From assembly GCA_023145535.1 (NCBI GenBank), contig JAGLDQ010000091.1, positions 1 to 7,495 on the forward strand: 7,495 nucleotides of DNA. Direction: 5' to 3'. Under the pieces are notes generated by a model that worked only from the letters and a program-made list of their open reading frames with translations, did not search any database and was not told the origin of the DNA. Positions 1 through 6,202 of this stretch are shown piece after piece (within the stretch, counting starts at the first letter, position 1; each line of letters starts with the position of its first letter). The stretch is from Cocleimonas sp. (lineage in GTDB: Bacteria > Pseudomonadota > Gammaproteobacteria > Thiotrichales > Thiotrichaceae). The position numbers and the translations under genes are program-made.

Positions 1-587
1 CTCAACTGACGTTGGCGAAATTGTAAAATAGTTTGTTGCTCTTCAATTTTTAGGCTAACGGGTGGCGTAATGACTTGATGATCAAGCACATCACTTTCGA
101 CTAAATCCTCTTTAAGCGGATCTTCTTTATATAACACCACCGTACCCGCCACTAAATCTCCTAGACGTTGAAAGCGTTTATTAAGCAACATACTTGCTAA
201 ACCAAAACCATAAAACAATGGGAGAAAATCAACAAAGCGCAGTAAATTACGAATCATCGAAGCAGCGGGCGTTACAGGGCTGCCATTATCCTGTACGACA
301 TAAAGATTTAAAGATTTTTTTCCCGGCGTTTGCCCTTGATGAAACAACTCAAAATAAACAGGATAAAACCACTCCACTAAAAAGGTGATAATCAATGCAA
401 TACCCTGACCACTAGAACCCAAAAAGGCTAGAGTAATGAAAGTAACGCTATAGATTAAAAGTCGAATTAAGACATCAATCACCCACGCCAACATACGTGG
501 CATAGGGCCGGCTGGTGAAAGCGTAAGGTTAATCCCTTCTGGGGTGTTAACAGTATAGATCGTGTCTAGGCTTTTTGTTTGAGCCAT
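1..587 (-). CDS. RDD-family integral membrane protein (C-terminus cut by window edge)
   Basis: The minus-strand frame opens with ATG at 585-587 and stays open to base 1, giving 195 visible residues with no stop, so the C-terminus lies outside the window. The family hallmarks are present: Arg31 and Asp38 in the first membrane helix (RMLAWVIDVL), a TPGKK turn at 87-91, and LGDLVAGTVV at 142-151 with Asp144. Hydrophobic stretches lie at about 33-56, 61-80 and 118-135. After residue 152 the chain becomes polar and acidic (KEDPLKEDLVESD), so it probably ends in a cytoplasmic tail. A weak GGA Shine-Dalgarno precedes the ATG. RDD proteins are inner-membrane proteins of mostly unknown biochemistry; some are linked to ion transport. 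In many proteobacteria an RDD gene sits beside SpoIIM/DUF58/MoxR genes, but that context would lie off the window. Family assignment is firm, function is not. Confidence 0.88.
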   Translation of the reverse strand, partial: MAQTKSLDTIYTVNTPEGINLTLSPAGPMPRMLAWVIDVLIRLLIYSVTFITLAFLGSSGQGIALIITFLVEWFYPVYFELFHQGQTPGKKSLNLYVVQDNGSPVTPAASMIRNLLRFVDFLPLFYGFGLASMLLNKRFQRLGDLVAGTVVLYKEDPLKEDLVESDVLDHQVITPPVSLKIEEQQTILQFRQRQL

Positions 588-622
588 AAAAGTCCAATAG
601 GTTAGTTTTATTATTAATATTT

Positions 623-652
623 TTTATAACGATAAGATAACGAAAAAAGCAA
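623..652 (-). promoter_or_regulatory. Putative sigma70 promoter of the RDD gene
   Basis: On the minus strand TTGCTT (647-652) and TATAAA (623-628) are separated by 18 bp, and the -10 box ends about 35 bp before the RDD start codon. The match is reasonable (4/6 and 5/6), but the region is AT-rich, so chance matches are likely. It suggests that the RDD gene need not depend on read-through from the LRAT-like gene upstream. No intrinsic terminator is visible in the 127-bp gap 588-714. Confidence 0.4.
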
Positions 653-714
653 CATTTTTTAGATCTAAGCGCATGGCATTTCTCTGTCTCAATTGTAATA
701 CTCCCCTGATTAAA

Positions 715-1875
715 TCAATCTTTTGGCATTTTATTCTTAAGTTCAGAGCAGATACCATAACACTGAGAATTGATAAACTCTGTTCGCTCTGCGTCACATG
801 AACCTGACTTATAGACTTCTCTTAACCACTTCTCATCGACCATTTTTTCTATTTCAGGCATAAGCTGTTTCTTAAACTCCTCCTCAGTCAATTGAAATTC
901 ATCACACAGTTTTACTAATTCCTCTTGAACTAAGGATAACATTTGCTGAGAATCATCTTCATGAAGGTAATCCATGGCTTTTTTTGATACTTTTTCAGCG
1001 ACAGTTCCTGCCGCTATCGAACCAACCAGCCCACCGACTATCGTACCAACACCCGGAAATATTGCGGTTCCAAGCGCCGCTCCTCCTGCCCATCCTCCCA
1101 TTCCACCCGCGACCATAGCACCATTTGATGCAAAATTCTTAGACACTTGTTTCCATGAAACCGATTTATCAAACATCGCTCTATATAAATCAGGGCCTGT
1201 CAGTGCAACCGTCGTTATTGTTCCAACAACCACATTGCCTCTTGCAACCTTTGACACATTATTAATAGCAGCCCCTCCGTAAACACTTTTACCCAATGCA
1301 TTTTTTGCAATACTTTCTATCGCTTTTTTCCCAACAGAGGAGTTATAAACCGCTTTTACACCGCCTTTAATAGCCCTTCTTGTGCTGATACCTGCACTTT
1401 TAGAAATCAAATTTTTTGCGGCAGGACTCGTACCTAACTCTCTTGCAATAGTGGCTGCTGAATTAAGAAGATGAGCGCTTGTTTTTGTTGATTTTTCGCC
1501 TAAGTTTCCTCGTATACTCTCCCACTGATCCATCACTAGATGGGAATCATTTCCATAGCATTCTCGTGAAAAATCTTCACAGTTATTTAGAAAAATATTA
1601 TATTTTTTATTATAGGTATTTTTTGGTGCTTCTAATAAAACTTCAGCAATTTTGCAGATTTTTTCTGCATGCACATCATTATCAGGGTACTGTTTAACCG
1701 TTATTATTTCCCCATCAGAAAACTCTTTTAAACTAGTTTTTATAATTTTATCATCCATAGGATAACCAAAATGTATTACTTCATTTTCGCCGATATAAAT
1801 ACCCATATGATTTGCAATTTTTATATTTTTTATTTTAATAGACCGCTGTAACATTGACCCTTTTTGATATGACAT
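715..1875 (-). CDS. LRAT-like (NlpC/P60 superfamily) protein with glycine-zipper membrane tail
   Basis: This 386-aa protein begins with an LRAT-type domain (about 1-125). His23 in NHMGIYIG, His35 in EVIHF and Cys99 in NNCEDF form the expected His-His-Cys triad; the 12-residue His-His spacing equals that of the H-REV107/LRAT family. LRAT enzymes are permuted NlpC/P60 papain-fold proteins that form a Cys acyl-enzyme and hydrolyse or transfer acyl groups, usually on phospholipids. The usual NCEHF motif reads NCEDF here. Residues 130-210 are Ala/Ser/Lys-rich and probably helical. A hydrophobic segment follows at 214-228, then a glycine zipper at about 252-293 with many GxxxG spacings, able to insert in or pack against membrane. 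The C-terminal 300-386 is acidic, probably helical, and has Cys360, Cys372 and Cys376. There is no signal peptide. ATG 1875 is supported by an AAGGGG Shine-Dalgarno five bases upstream. Substrate is unknown; acyltransferase, phospholipase, peptidase or toxin-like roles all remain open. Confidence 0.8.
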   Translation of the reverse strand: MSYQKGSMLQRSIKIKNIKIANHMGIYIGENEVIHFGYPMDDKIIKTSLKEFSDGEIITVKQYPDNDVHAEKICKIAEVLLEAPKNTYNKKYNIFLNNCEDFSRECYGNDSHLVMDQWESIRGNLGEKSTKTSAHLLNSAATIARELGTSPAAKNLISKSAGISTRRAIKGGVKAVYNSSVGKKAIESIAKNALGKSVYGGAAINNVSKVARGNVVVGTITTVALTGPDLYRAMFDKSVSWKQVSKNFASNGAMVAGGMGGWAGGAALGTAIFPGVGTIVGGLVGSIAAGTVAEKVSKKAMDYLHEDDSQQMLSLVQEELVKLCDEFQLTEEEFKKQLMPEIEKMVDEKWLREVYKSGSCDAERTEFINSQCYGICSELKNKMPKD

Positions 1876-1891
1876 ATTTCCCCTTTTAGTT

Positions 1892-1913
1892 AATAAAAAA
1901 AGTATTTTTTATT
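1892..1913. repeat. AT-only inverted repeat in the LRAT-like gene leader
   Basis: AATAAAAAA (1892-1900) and TTTTTTATT (1905-1913) are perfect complements around the four-base loop AGTA. The element lies 17-38 bp upstream of the LRAT-like start codon, so it would be in the 5' leader or core promoter of that gene. With only A-T pairs it is weak as an RNA hairpin, and it may just reflect AT-rich composition. Confidence 0.45.
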
Positions 1914-1925
1914 ATTCAATAGAAT

Positions 1926-1938
1926 CGATTAATAATCG
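1926..1938. promoter_or_regulatory. Perfect short palindrome, possible operator
   Basis: CGATTA and TAATCG flank a single central A, giving a perfect 13-bp dyad about 50 bp upstream of the LRAT-like start codon. Its size and place suit a dimeric repressor or activator site. No known regulator consensus was recognised, and a 6-bp arm can occur by chance in AT-rich DNA. Confidence 0.25.
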
Positions 1939-2257
1939 TTTTATTTTTATAAATAACGCCTTACGAACTTGCAGCTCACTCAATCTTAAACTCAGCTTTA
2001 TAAGCTAATGCCTAATGCAATGAAAAAAAACATTATTGTCAACCATGATTTAAAATTAAATGACTAACCAACAGCCACTTGAAAGTCTACCTTTGAGCAT
2101 ATATCATCAAAAAAGAACAAAAGATGAACTTATGAAGATTAATTACACACTCACACAGAAAAAAAATATTATCTGTTATAAAACAAGGTGAAAAATTAAA
2201 GTATATTGGTCTGCCTCTTCCATAATTTTTCATAACTAACGCCTGCTCATTCATAAA

Positions 2258-2761
2258 ATGAATCTATCTCTCAATACAATCACGTTTGCAAAAAAACACC
2301 TTAAATTTATCTCTGACGAGAAAAAACTAGCATGGTGGCCTGCCTACTGGATGATGCGCCTTCAGGTTTTGGAATTATCCAATAATTGGCGACGAGTAAG
2401 GATTATTCTGCCCTTAACATGGGTCTCAAAAAACATGGGCGGCAGCATGTTTGGCGGTTTTCAAGCATCTTTAGCTGACCCTATCGCGCCACTTGCCTGT
2501 GGTCAAGTCTTTAAGGAATACCATGTTTGGACGCGCAAGCTAACCGTAGACTTTCAAAAAGCAGCGACAACCGATTTAGAGTTGCGCTTTGATTTCCCCG
2601 CAGATAAAGAAGATGAGATTAGGGCGCAACTTAAAGCCAATCATCGCAGTACCCCGACCTTTGAATACGGTCTTTATAATACCGATGGGGAACTCTGTAC
2701 CCAGATAGAATGCGTTGTTGCTATTCGAGAAAAAGGATATTTAAGCAAAAAAAGAAAATAA
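2258..2761 (+). CDS. DUF4442 hotdog-fold protein (PaaI-like thioesterase family)
   Basis: The 167-aa product matches the DUF4442 family, a branch of the hotdog superfamily that contains PaaI-like acyl-CoA thioesterases. Diagnostic parts are NNWRRVRIILPLTW (about 42-55), followed by GGSMFGGFQASLADPIA (about 61-77). This segment corresponds to the long central hotdog helix and its preceding loop, where family members carry a GTxFGG..ADP pattern. Further along are the strand VWTRKLTVDFQKAA (95-108) and a final strand CTQIECVVAIR. Length is normal for the family. It is predicted to be cytoplasmic; substrate and even thioesterase activity are unproven for DUF4442 proteins. No clear Shine-Dalgarno precedes ATG 2258, and an in-frame TAA lies just upstream, so the start cannot be much further 5'. 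It ends 24 bp before the endonuclease V gene, suggesting co-transcription. Confidence 0.82.
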   Translation: MNLSLNTITFAKKHLKFISDEKKLAWWPAYWMMRLQVLELSNNWRRVRIILPLTWVSKNMGGSMFGGFQASLADPIAPLACGQVFKEYHVWTRKLTVDFQKAATTDLELRFDFPADKEDEIRAQLKANHRSTPTFEYGLYNTDGELCTQIECVVAIREKGYLSKKRK

Positions 2762-2785
2762 GTCTCTGTTTTATGGGGTAGATTT

Positions 2786-3343
2786 ATGACCTATTCCATC
2801 GCCTCTTTTTTATCATCACTACTCTTTAATAAACCGCTTATTATGAAACTTGTTGTAGATGTTCAATACACTGACAGCTCCGCCTTATGCGCGGGCATTC
2901 TCTTCAATCATTGGGATACGCCTGCCATCTCACAAAAGCTCTTCACTCACACTGAAAATATCCAAGCCTATGAATCTGGAAGCTTTTACAAAAGAGAACT
3001 TCCTTGCATTATGAATCTAATTGAAGAACATAATATCGCGCCTGAACTCATCATTATTGATGGTTATGTCTTTCTTGATGGTAAGTCTAAAGCGGGCTTA
3101 GGCAAATATCTTTATGATCGTTTAAACGGTGATACCCCTATTATTGGTGTTGCCAAAAAAGCGTTTAATGATATAGCCCCTGATTATGAAATACTCAGAG
3201 GTACTAGCACAAAACCACTTTATATCACTGCCATTGATATGCCTTTACAAGAAGCAAAGGAAAGAATAGCAACGATGCATGGTAAGCATCGAATTCCGAC
3301 CTTACTTAGACAGGTTGATCAATTGTGTCGTGGAATTAATTAA
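2786..3343 (+). CDS. Endonuclease V homologue, short divergent subgroup
   Basis: The 185-aa product resembles endonuclease V (Nfi), which nicks DNA or RNA 3' of deaminated adenine (inosine) in repair or RNA turnover. Aligned by eye, Asp25 in VVDVQY, Glu71 in YKRELPCI, Asp92 in IIIDGY and the PIIGVAKKAF block (118-127) fit the RNase H-like metal site and fold. KPLYITAID (143-151) matches the family's PLYVSPGH block, but the metal-binding His becomes Asp151. The PYIPG strand-wedge motif is replaced by AYESGSFYKRE. These features fit a compact subgroup usually annotated endonuclease V, so inosine specificity is uncertain. Residues 1-19 are hydrophobic and look like an extension; homologues would be expected to start near MKLVVDVQY, i.e. 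ATG 2843. A GGGG motif upstream favours 2786. It is probably in an operon with the DUF4442 gene and converges on fxsA. Confidence 0.78.
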   Translation: MTYSIASFLSSLLFNKPLIMKLVVDVQYTDSSALCAGILFNHWDTPAISQKLFTHTENIQAYESGSFYKRELPCIMNLIEEHNIAPELIIIDGYVFLDGKSKAGLGKYLYDRLNGDTPIIGVAKKAFNDIAPDYEILRGTSTKPLYITAIDMPLQEAKERIATMHGKHRIPTLLRQVDQLCRGIN

Positions 3344-3436
3344 ATGTACCTGCCGAGTACCGAAATTAAAGTAACACCTAAGGAACCTACCTATCTTTTC
3401 TTAGTGAGCTTTGCATTTCTACGAAATAATATTTTT

Positions 3437-3928
3437 TTAATCACGCTTCAAACGCTCCTCTTCTTTACGCACAAACTCACCTTCATAGGTATTATCGGCC
3501 TTGCCATTATAGCCCTGCGAGCCTGAGCGCGCTGAATTTGCAAAACCTGCTACTCCAGCCTGCATCGTTCCTGCGGAGCGCTTCATGATATAATGTGCGA
3601 GTGCTTTTCGAGTAAAAGGAATGAGACACAGAAAGCCTATCGCATCGGTCACAAAACCTGGTGTCATCAGCAGTGCACCACCAACGGCAAGCAAAATACC
3701 TTCAATCATTTCTTGTGCTGGCAATGTTCCTGTTGATAAATTATTTTGAAAACGCGCTAAGGTGGATAATCCTTGTTGGCGCAGTAAACCTGCTCCAATA
3801 ATTGCAGTAGCAAGAATCAGTAGGATCGTTGGAATCGCTCCAATCATAGAGCCAACCTGAATTAAAAGATAAATCTCTGCAACAGGAACAACGATAAAGA
3901 GAATAAGAAATAGATGGGATGCACGCAA
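3437..3928 (-). CDS. fxsA: FxsA family membrane protein
   Basis: The 163-aa product is a typical FxsA: MRASHLFLILFIVVPVAEIYL opens helix 1 (about 5-25), helix 2 spans 31-50, the amphipathic GLSTLARFQNNLSTGTLPAQEM follows, and a third hydrophobic segment at about 76-104 contains GGALLMTPGFVTDAIGF. The C-terminal tail (about 115-163) is hydrophilic and cytoplasmic. E. coli FxsA suppresses F-plasmid exclusion of phage T7 by interacting with PifA; the housekeeping role is unknown. The start codon is TTG (3926-3928), not ATG. It is preceded by AGGT eight bases upstream and gives exactly the family N-terminus, so TTG is preferred. In many gammaproteobacteria fxsA adjoins groESL; no groES is next to it here. 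It is convergent with the endonuclease V gene. Confidence 0.93.
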   Translation of the reverse strand: MRASHLFLILFIVVPVAEIYLLIQVGSMIGAIPTILLILATAIIGAGLLRQQGLSTLARFQNNLSTGTLPAQEMIEGILLAVGGALLMTPGFVTDAIGFLCLIPFTRKALAHYIMKRSAGTMQAGVAGFANSARSGSQGYNGKADNTYEGEFVRKEEERLKRD

Positions 3929-3979
3929 AACTAGCTACCTGTAAAGTTTTTAGGGGAGTGAACTGTTATCACCTAAATA

Positions 3980-4007
3980 ATAATAGTAGCTTATTTTGTA
4001 TTTTCAA
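3980..4007 (-). promoter_or_regulatory. Sigma70-like promoter of fxsA
   Basis: On the minus strand TTGAAA (4002-4007) and TATTAT (3980-3985) match the -35 and -10 consensus at 5/6 each with a 16-bp spacer. Transcription would start near 3973, leaving a leader of about 45 bases before the TTG start. An overlapping second -10 option lies at 3977-3982 (19-bp spacer). Together with the terminator behind the lipoprotein gene, this makes fxsA an independent transcription unit. Confidence 0.55.
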
Positions 4008-4037
4008 TACGCAGACCAAGAGAAACAATACGGCAGG

Positions 4038-4085
4038 GTAGGAGAATCTCTTTTAGTGCGAGAGCCTCATGGGATTCTCCCCTAC
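4038..4085. repeat. Imperfect inverted repeat between fxsA and the lipoprotein gene
   Basis: GTAGGAGAATC (4038-4048) pairs with GATTCTCCCCTAC (4073-4085), leaving a two-base bulge. Inside, CTCT (4048-4051) can pair with AGAG (4061-4064), competing for base 4048. The element is more GC-rich than its surroundings and lies between the lipoprotein terminator and the fxsA promoter. It has no U-tract of its own on the minus strand. It could be a REP/MITE-like repeat, a second processing hairpin or a small RNA; with one copy in view none can be chosen. Confidence 0.6.
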
Positions 4086-4095
4086 TCGGCTTCTG

Positions 4096-4131
4096 AAAAA
4101 GGAGAAGGAAGTACATTGCATACTTCCTTCT
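4096..4131 (-). terminator. Rho-independent terminator of the lipoprotein gene
   Basis: On the minus strand an 11-bp perfect stem (4121-4131 with 4103-4113) with a seven-base loop is followed, two bases on, by TTTTT (4096-4100). It starts 12 bp after the lipoprotein stop codon. The stem is purine/pyrimidine-segregated and moderately GC-rich. A competing outer pairing, GCTTC (4089-4093) with GAAGC (4132-4136), would extend it but consume the region past the T-tract. Confidence 0.75.
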
Positions 4132-4143
4132 GAAGCTAAAGAC

Positions 4144-6105
4144 TTACTGACACGTTGAGACAGGTTGTAATTCGCCAGAAGTATTAACGACACCAATAAT
4201 TCTTGCATCCTCTCGAGTATAGGCATAGTACAATGCACCTTTCTCAATATTTTCAAGGTTGCTCTCAAAGTGAACCATCAGTTTCTCTTTGCTTGGATTT
4301 CCACCATCATCATATAATTCTTTTTTCTCGCCTAAACCATCAACACCGTAACTTATTCTATACAATCTTGATGGTTTTTCAGTTCCCTTGGTAAATCTTG
4401 ATACATAATAATCATTACCATTCACATGGGAAAGTCTCGTGATTGATGTCGATTTACCCTGTGCTAGCAACTTCACTACTTTATCATCAGGCGTGATGCG
4501 ATATATTTCAGCGGATCGATTACTGGTTTGCACTCTAAAGTAAAGTGCGCCATCAATAGAACGAATTCTAGGGCTAAACTCACCATATTCACCCAGAGTC
4601 TTGATAGTGCCATCGGGTTGCTCAACTTGTAAGGTATAAACACCCTTTTTTAAGACTGTCGAATATAGTTTTTTAACACCTTCTACGCTAGTAAACTCAA
4701 AACCATTTTCAAAAGAACCGCCTTCAAAAGAAAGAAAGATTTGTGATGTTGTCGGGCTATTACAAAGCGCAGTACGCACATTCTCTGAAACTTGAATATT
4801 CTTGCTTAATGTATAAGTTAAAAGCTCTGCTTTAGGCAATAGATCTGAAATAAGATTCCAACTCGCATCACGCTTAATAAAACCAATACCCATCGTGCTG
4901 GCAAGATTACTCATATTGCTTTTTGGTATTGAGACTTCGATAAGACCTTCTTTTCTTATGTAAGAAATATCACCCGCTCTTTCCCAAGACCAGCCAGAAT
5001 TAGATTTCTTTTTATACAAAAAAGTATTTTCAATCATATAATCAATACCAGCAGCTCCCCATGCACCATTATGAAGCGGTAAACCTGTTGCAGCATTGTA
5101 ATCTGAATCGAAAAATATTTGTGTGTTCGTCGGCTCACTATCAAACTGAATTAAAAGACTCAAAAACGCCTCACTATCAGTGACATAAATTTTATTGTTA
5201 TCATCTCCCACAGGCGTTATAGCAGTCCAGTCATCAGTCTTTCCATCAACAACAATATCAGTAGAAGCACGGTTAACAATCTCCACTTTTCTCCTAATTC
5301 TCGATGCGTTCTTTGCCTCATCCAAAATACTATAATCTATAAATTGATGACCTAACACGCTCGTATCAATGGTGGAATAAAGATGAATATTCTCTGTAAT
5401 ATCACCATCAACATTATCCACAGCCATCGCACCTGGGTCAGTAAACACGCTTCCTAATGTCACCTTCATACTAGAAGCCCCCTTTAAGGTTATAACGGGA
5501 GGGATTGTATCTTTCTCTGGGATACCTACCGTAAATTCTGACATTTGTGCTGACTTAGGATAAAAGTCCTCCGTATCCCATGCTTTACTTCTAAGTAAAA
5601 AGCCAACACGTAATTGAGAACCTAGCCCCTGAAGCTTAGATTTATTCAATGTTACCGATACAGAATCACCTATCCGCGTATAGTCTATATCATCAACATA
5701 GTGCCATACATCATCCCAGTCATTACCGTTACTCGTCGCTTTATAAAGCTCATTATCTTCGATCAGATAATCTGCGCCCGAATCATTCCAAGCCTCACCA
5801 TCAAATTGAAAACCTGTTGATGTGTTGTTATCGGTATTGATGAAGAATTGAAAATGCTGATCACCCGAAGAAATTGAGGCATTTTTATAGGTAAGCGTGA
5901 TTTTATCACCCTTGGTTATCACCGTTATGGCAGAATTGCTTTGACGTGAGAGTACTTGTTGTGTCGCAATTGACTTGCCACCTAAAGAATGAGGGTGTTG
6001 TGATGATGAGGGGTTAGCATCACCCGTTTTATCACTGCCGCCACAAGCACTCAGCATAAGAACAAGCGCTGTCAGTGATATTGCTGGGGAGAAATGTTTA
6101 ATCAT
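4144..6105 (-). CDS. Surface lipoprotein with two CBM9/DOMON-like repeats and an Ig-like domain
   Basis: This 653-aa protein starts with a lipoprotein signal peptide ending in LSAC; Cys21 would be lipidated. Gly at +2 is not an inner-membrane retention signal, so outer-membrane location is likely. Residues 32-45 form a Ser/His/Gly linker. Domain A (about 60-192) and domain B (about 283-433) are diverged copies of a beta-sandwich: NTDNNTSTG with GADYLIEDNELYK in A, DSDYNAATG with GIDYMIENTFLYK in B. This resembles CBM9/DOMON-like ligand-binding modules. Between them (about 198-277) lies an Ig-like DUF5011-type domain, DTIPPVITLKG to RRKVEIV, with DNVDGDIT. The C-terminal domain (about 448-653) is beta-rich and perhaps a partial propeller (LYFRV, EIYRITPDDKVVKLL, RLYRISYG). 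The only other cysteines, Cys448 and Cys652, bracket it and could form a disulfide. ATG 6105 has an AAGAGA Shine-Dalgarno. Ligand is unknown; sugar, heme or adhesion roles are possible. Confidence 0.85.
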   Translation of the reverse strand: MIKHFSPAISLTALVLMLSACGGSDKTGDANPSSSQHPHSLGGKSIATQQVLSRQSNSAITVITKGDKITLTYKNASISSGDQHFQFFINTDNNTSTGFQFDGEAWNDSGADYLIEDNELYKATSNGNDWDDVWHYVDDIDYTRIGDSVSVTLNKSKLQGLGSQLRVGFLLRSKAWDTEDFYPKSAQMSEFTVGIPEKDTIPPVITLKGASSMKVTLGSVFTDPGAMAVDNVDGDITENIHLYSTIDTSVLGHQFIDYSILDEAKNASRIRRKVEIVNRASTDIVVDGKTDDWTAITPVGDDNNKIYVTDSEAFLSLLIQFDSEPTNTQIFFDSDYNAATGLPLHNGAWGAAGIDYMIENTFLYKKKSNSGWSWERAGDISYIRKEGLIEVSIPKSNMSNLASTMGIGFIKRDASWNLISDLLPKAELLTYTLSKNIQVSENVRTALCNSPTTSQIFLSFEGGSFENGFEFTSVEGVKKLYSTVLKKGVYTLQVEQPDGTIKTLGEYGEFSPRIRSIDGALYFRVQTSNRSAEIYRITPDDKVVKLLAQGKSTSITRLSHVNGNDYYVSRFTKGTEKPSRLYRISYGVDGLGEKKELYDDGGNPSKEKLMVHFESNLENIEKGALYYAYTREDARIIGVVNTSGELQPVSTCQ

Positions 6106-6142
6106 AATAATATCTCTTTATTTTTAGTTATATTTTGATAAA

Positions 6143-6163
6143 CGGAATAGTTACCCTACTCCG
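6143..6163 (-). promoter_or_regulatory. 5'-UTR stem-loop of the lipoprotein mRNA
   Basis: In the minus-strand RNA, CGGAGUAG pairs with CUAUUCCG (eight pairs including one G-U) around the loop GGUAA. If transcription starts from the TATAAT box at 6172-6177, the hairpin falls at the extreme 5' end of the transcript, about 37 bases before the start codon. This would suit an RNA-stabilising 5' hairpin. No known riboswitch was recognised. Confidence 0.45.
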
Positions 6164-6171
6164 CTTAACAG

Positions 6172-6202
6172 ATTATAAAAAAATATTATTTTCTGAAAGC
6201 AA
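6172..6202 (-). promoter_or_regulatory. Putative promoter of the lipoprotein gene
   Basis: A perfect TATAAT occurs on the minus strand at 6172-6177, 66 bp before the start codon. The best -35 in range is TTGCTT (6197-6202), at a long 19-bp spacing. The -10 call is the stronger half, and an activator-dependent promoter is possible. Confidence 0.45.

Larger units (their letters stand above)
1876..2257. other. AT-rich divergent intergenic region
   Basis: These 382 bases separate the LRAT-like gene (minus) from the DUF4442 gene (plus), so both promoters should lie here. No ORF of note was found on either strand. The end nearest the LRAT-like gene holds an AT-only hairpin (1892-1913) and a short palindrome (1926-1938). 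On the plus strand TATAAA at 2177-2182 is a possible -10 box about 75 bp before the DUF4442 start, but no good -35 accompanies it. No RNA gene was recognised. Confidence 0.6.

Noticed and set aside
708..718. TGATT-A-AATCA palindrome resembling an FNR/CRP-type half-site arrangement
   Set aside because: It overlaps the 3' end of the LRAT-like gene and has a three-base rather than four-base centre when read as an FNR box, so no regulator can be supported.
974..1282. A Pro/Ala-rich plus-strand ORF of 102 aa
   Set aside because: It is the antisense of the Gly-rich zipper region of the LRAT-like gene; Gly codons read as Pro/Ala on the other strand.
715..3343. A toxin-immunity or defence island around the LRAT-like gene and the nuclease
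   Set aside because: The genes are on different strands, no immunity-like small gene, secretion signal, transposase or known defence domain is present, and the neighbours are housekeeping types.
3344..3526. A 60-aa plus-strand ORF starting directly after the endonuclease V stop (TAAATG)
   Set aside because: Half of it lies antisense to the well-supported fxsA 3' end, there is no independent Shine-Dalgarno, and its hydrophobic look comes from reading the complement of that gene.
4053..4268. A 71-aa minus-strand ORF across the lipoprotein 3' end
   Set aside because: It overlaps the lipoprotein coding sequence out of frame and runs through the terminator and the inverted repeat; no recognisable protein features.
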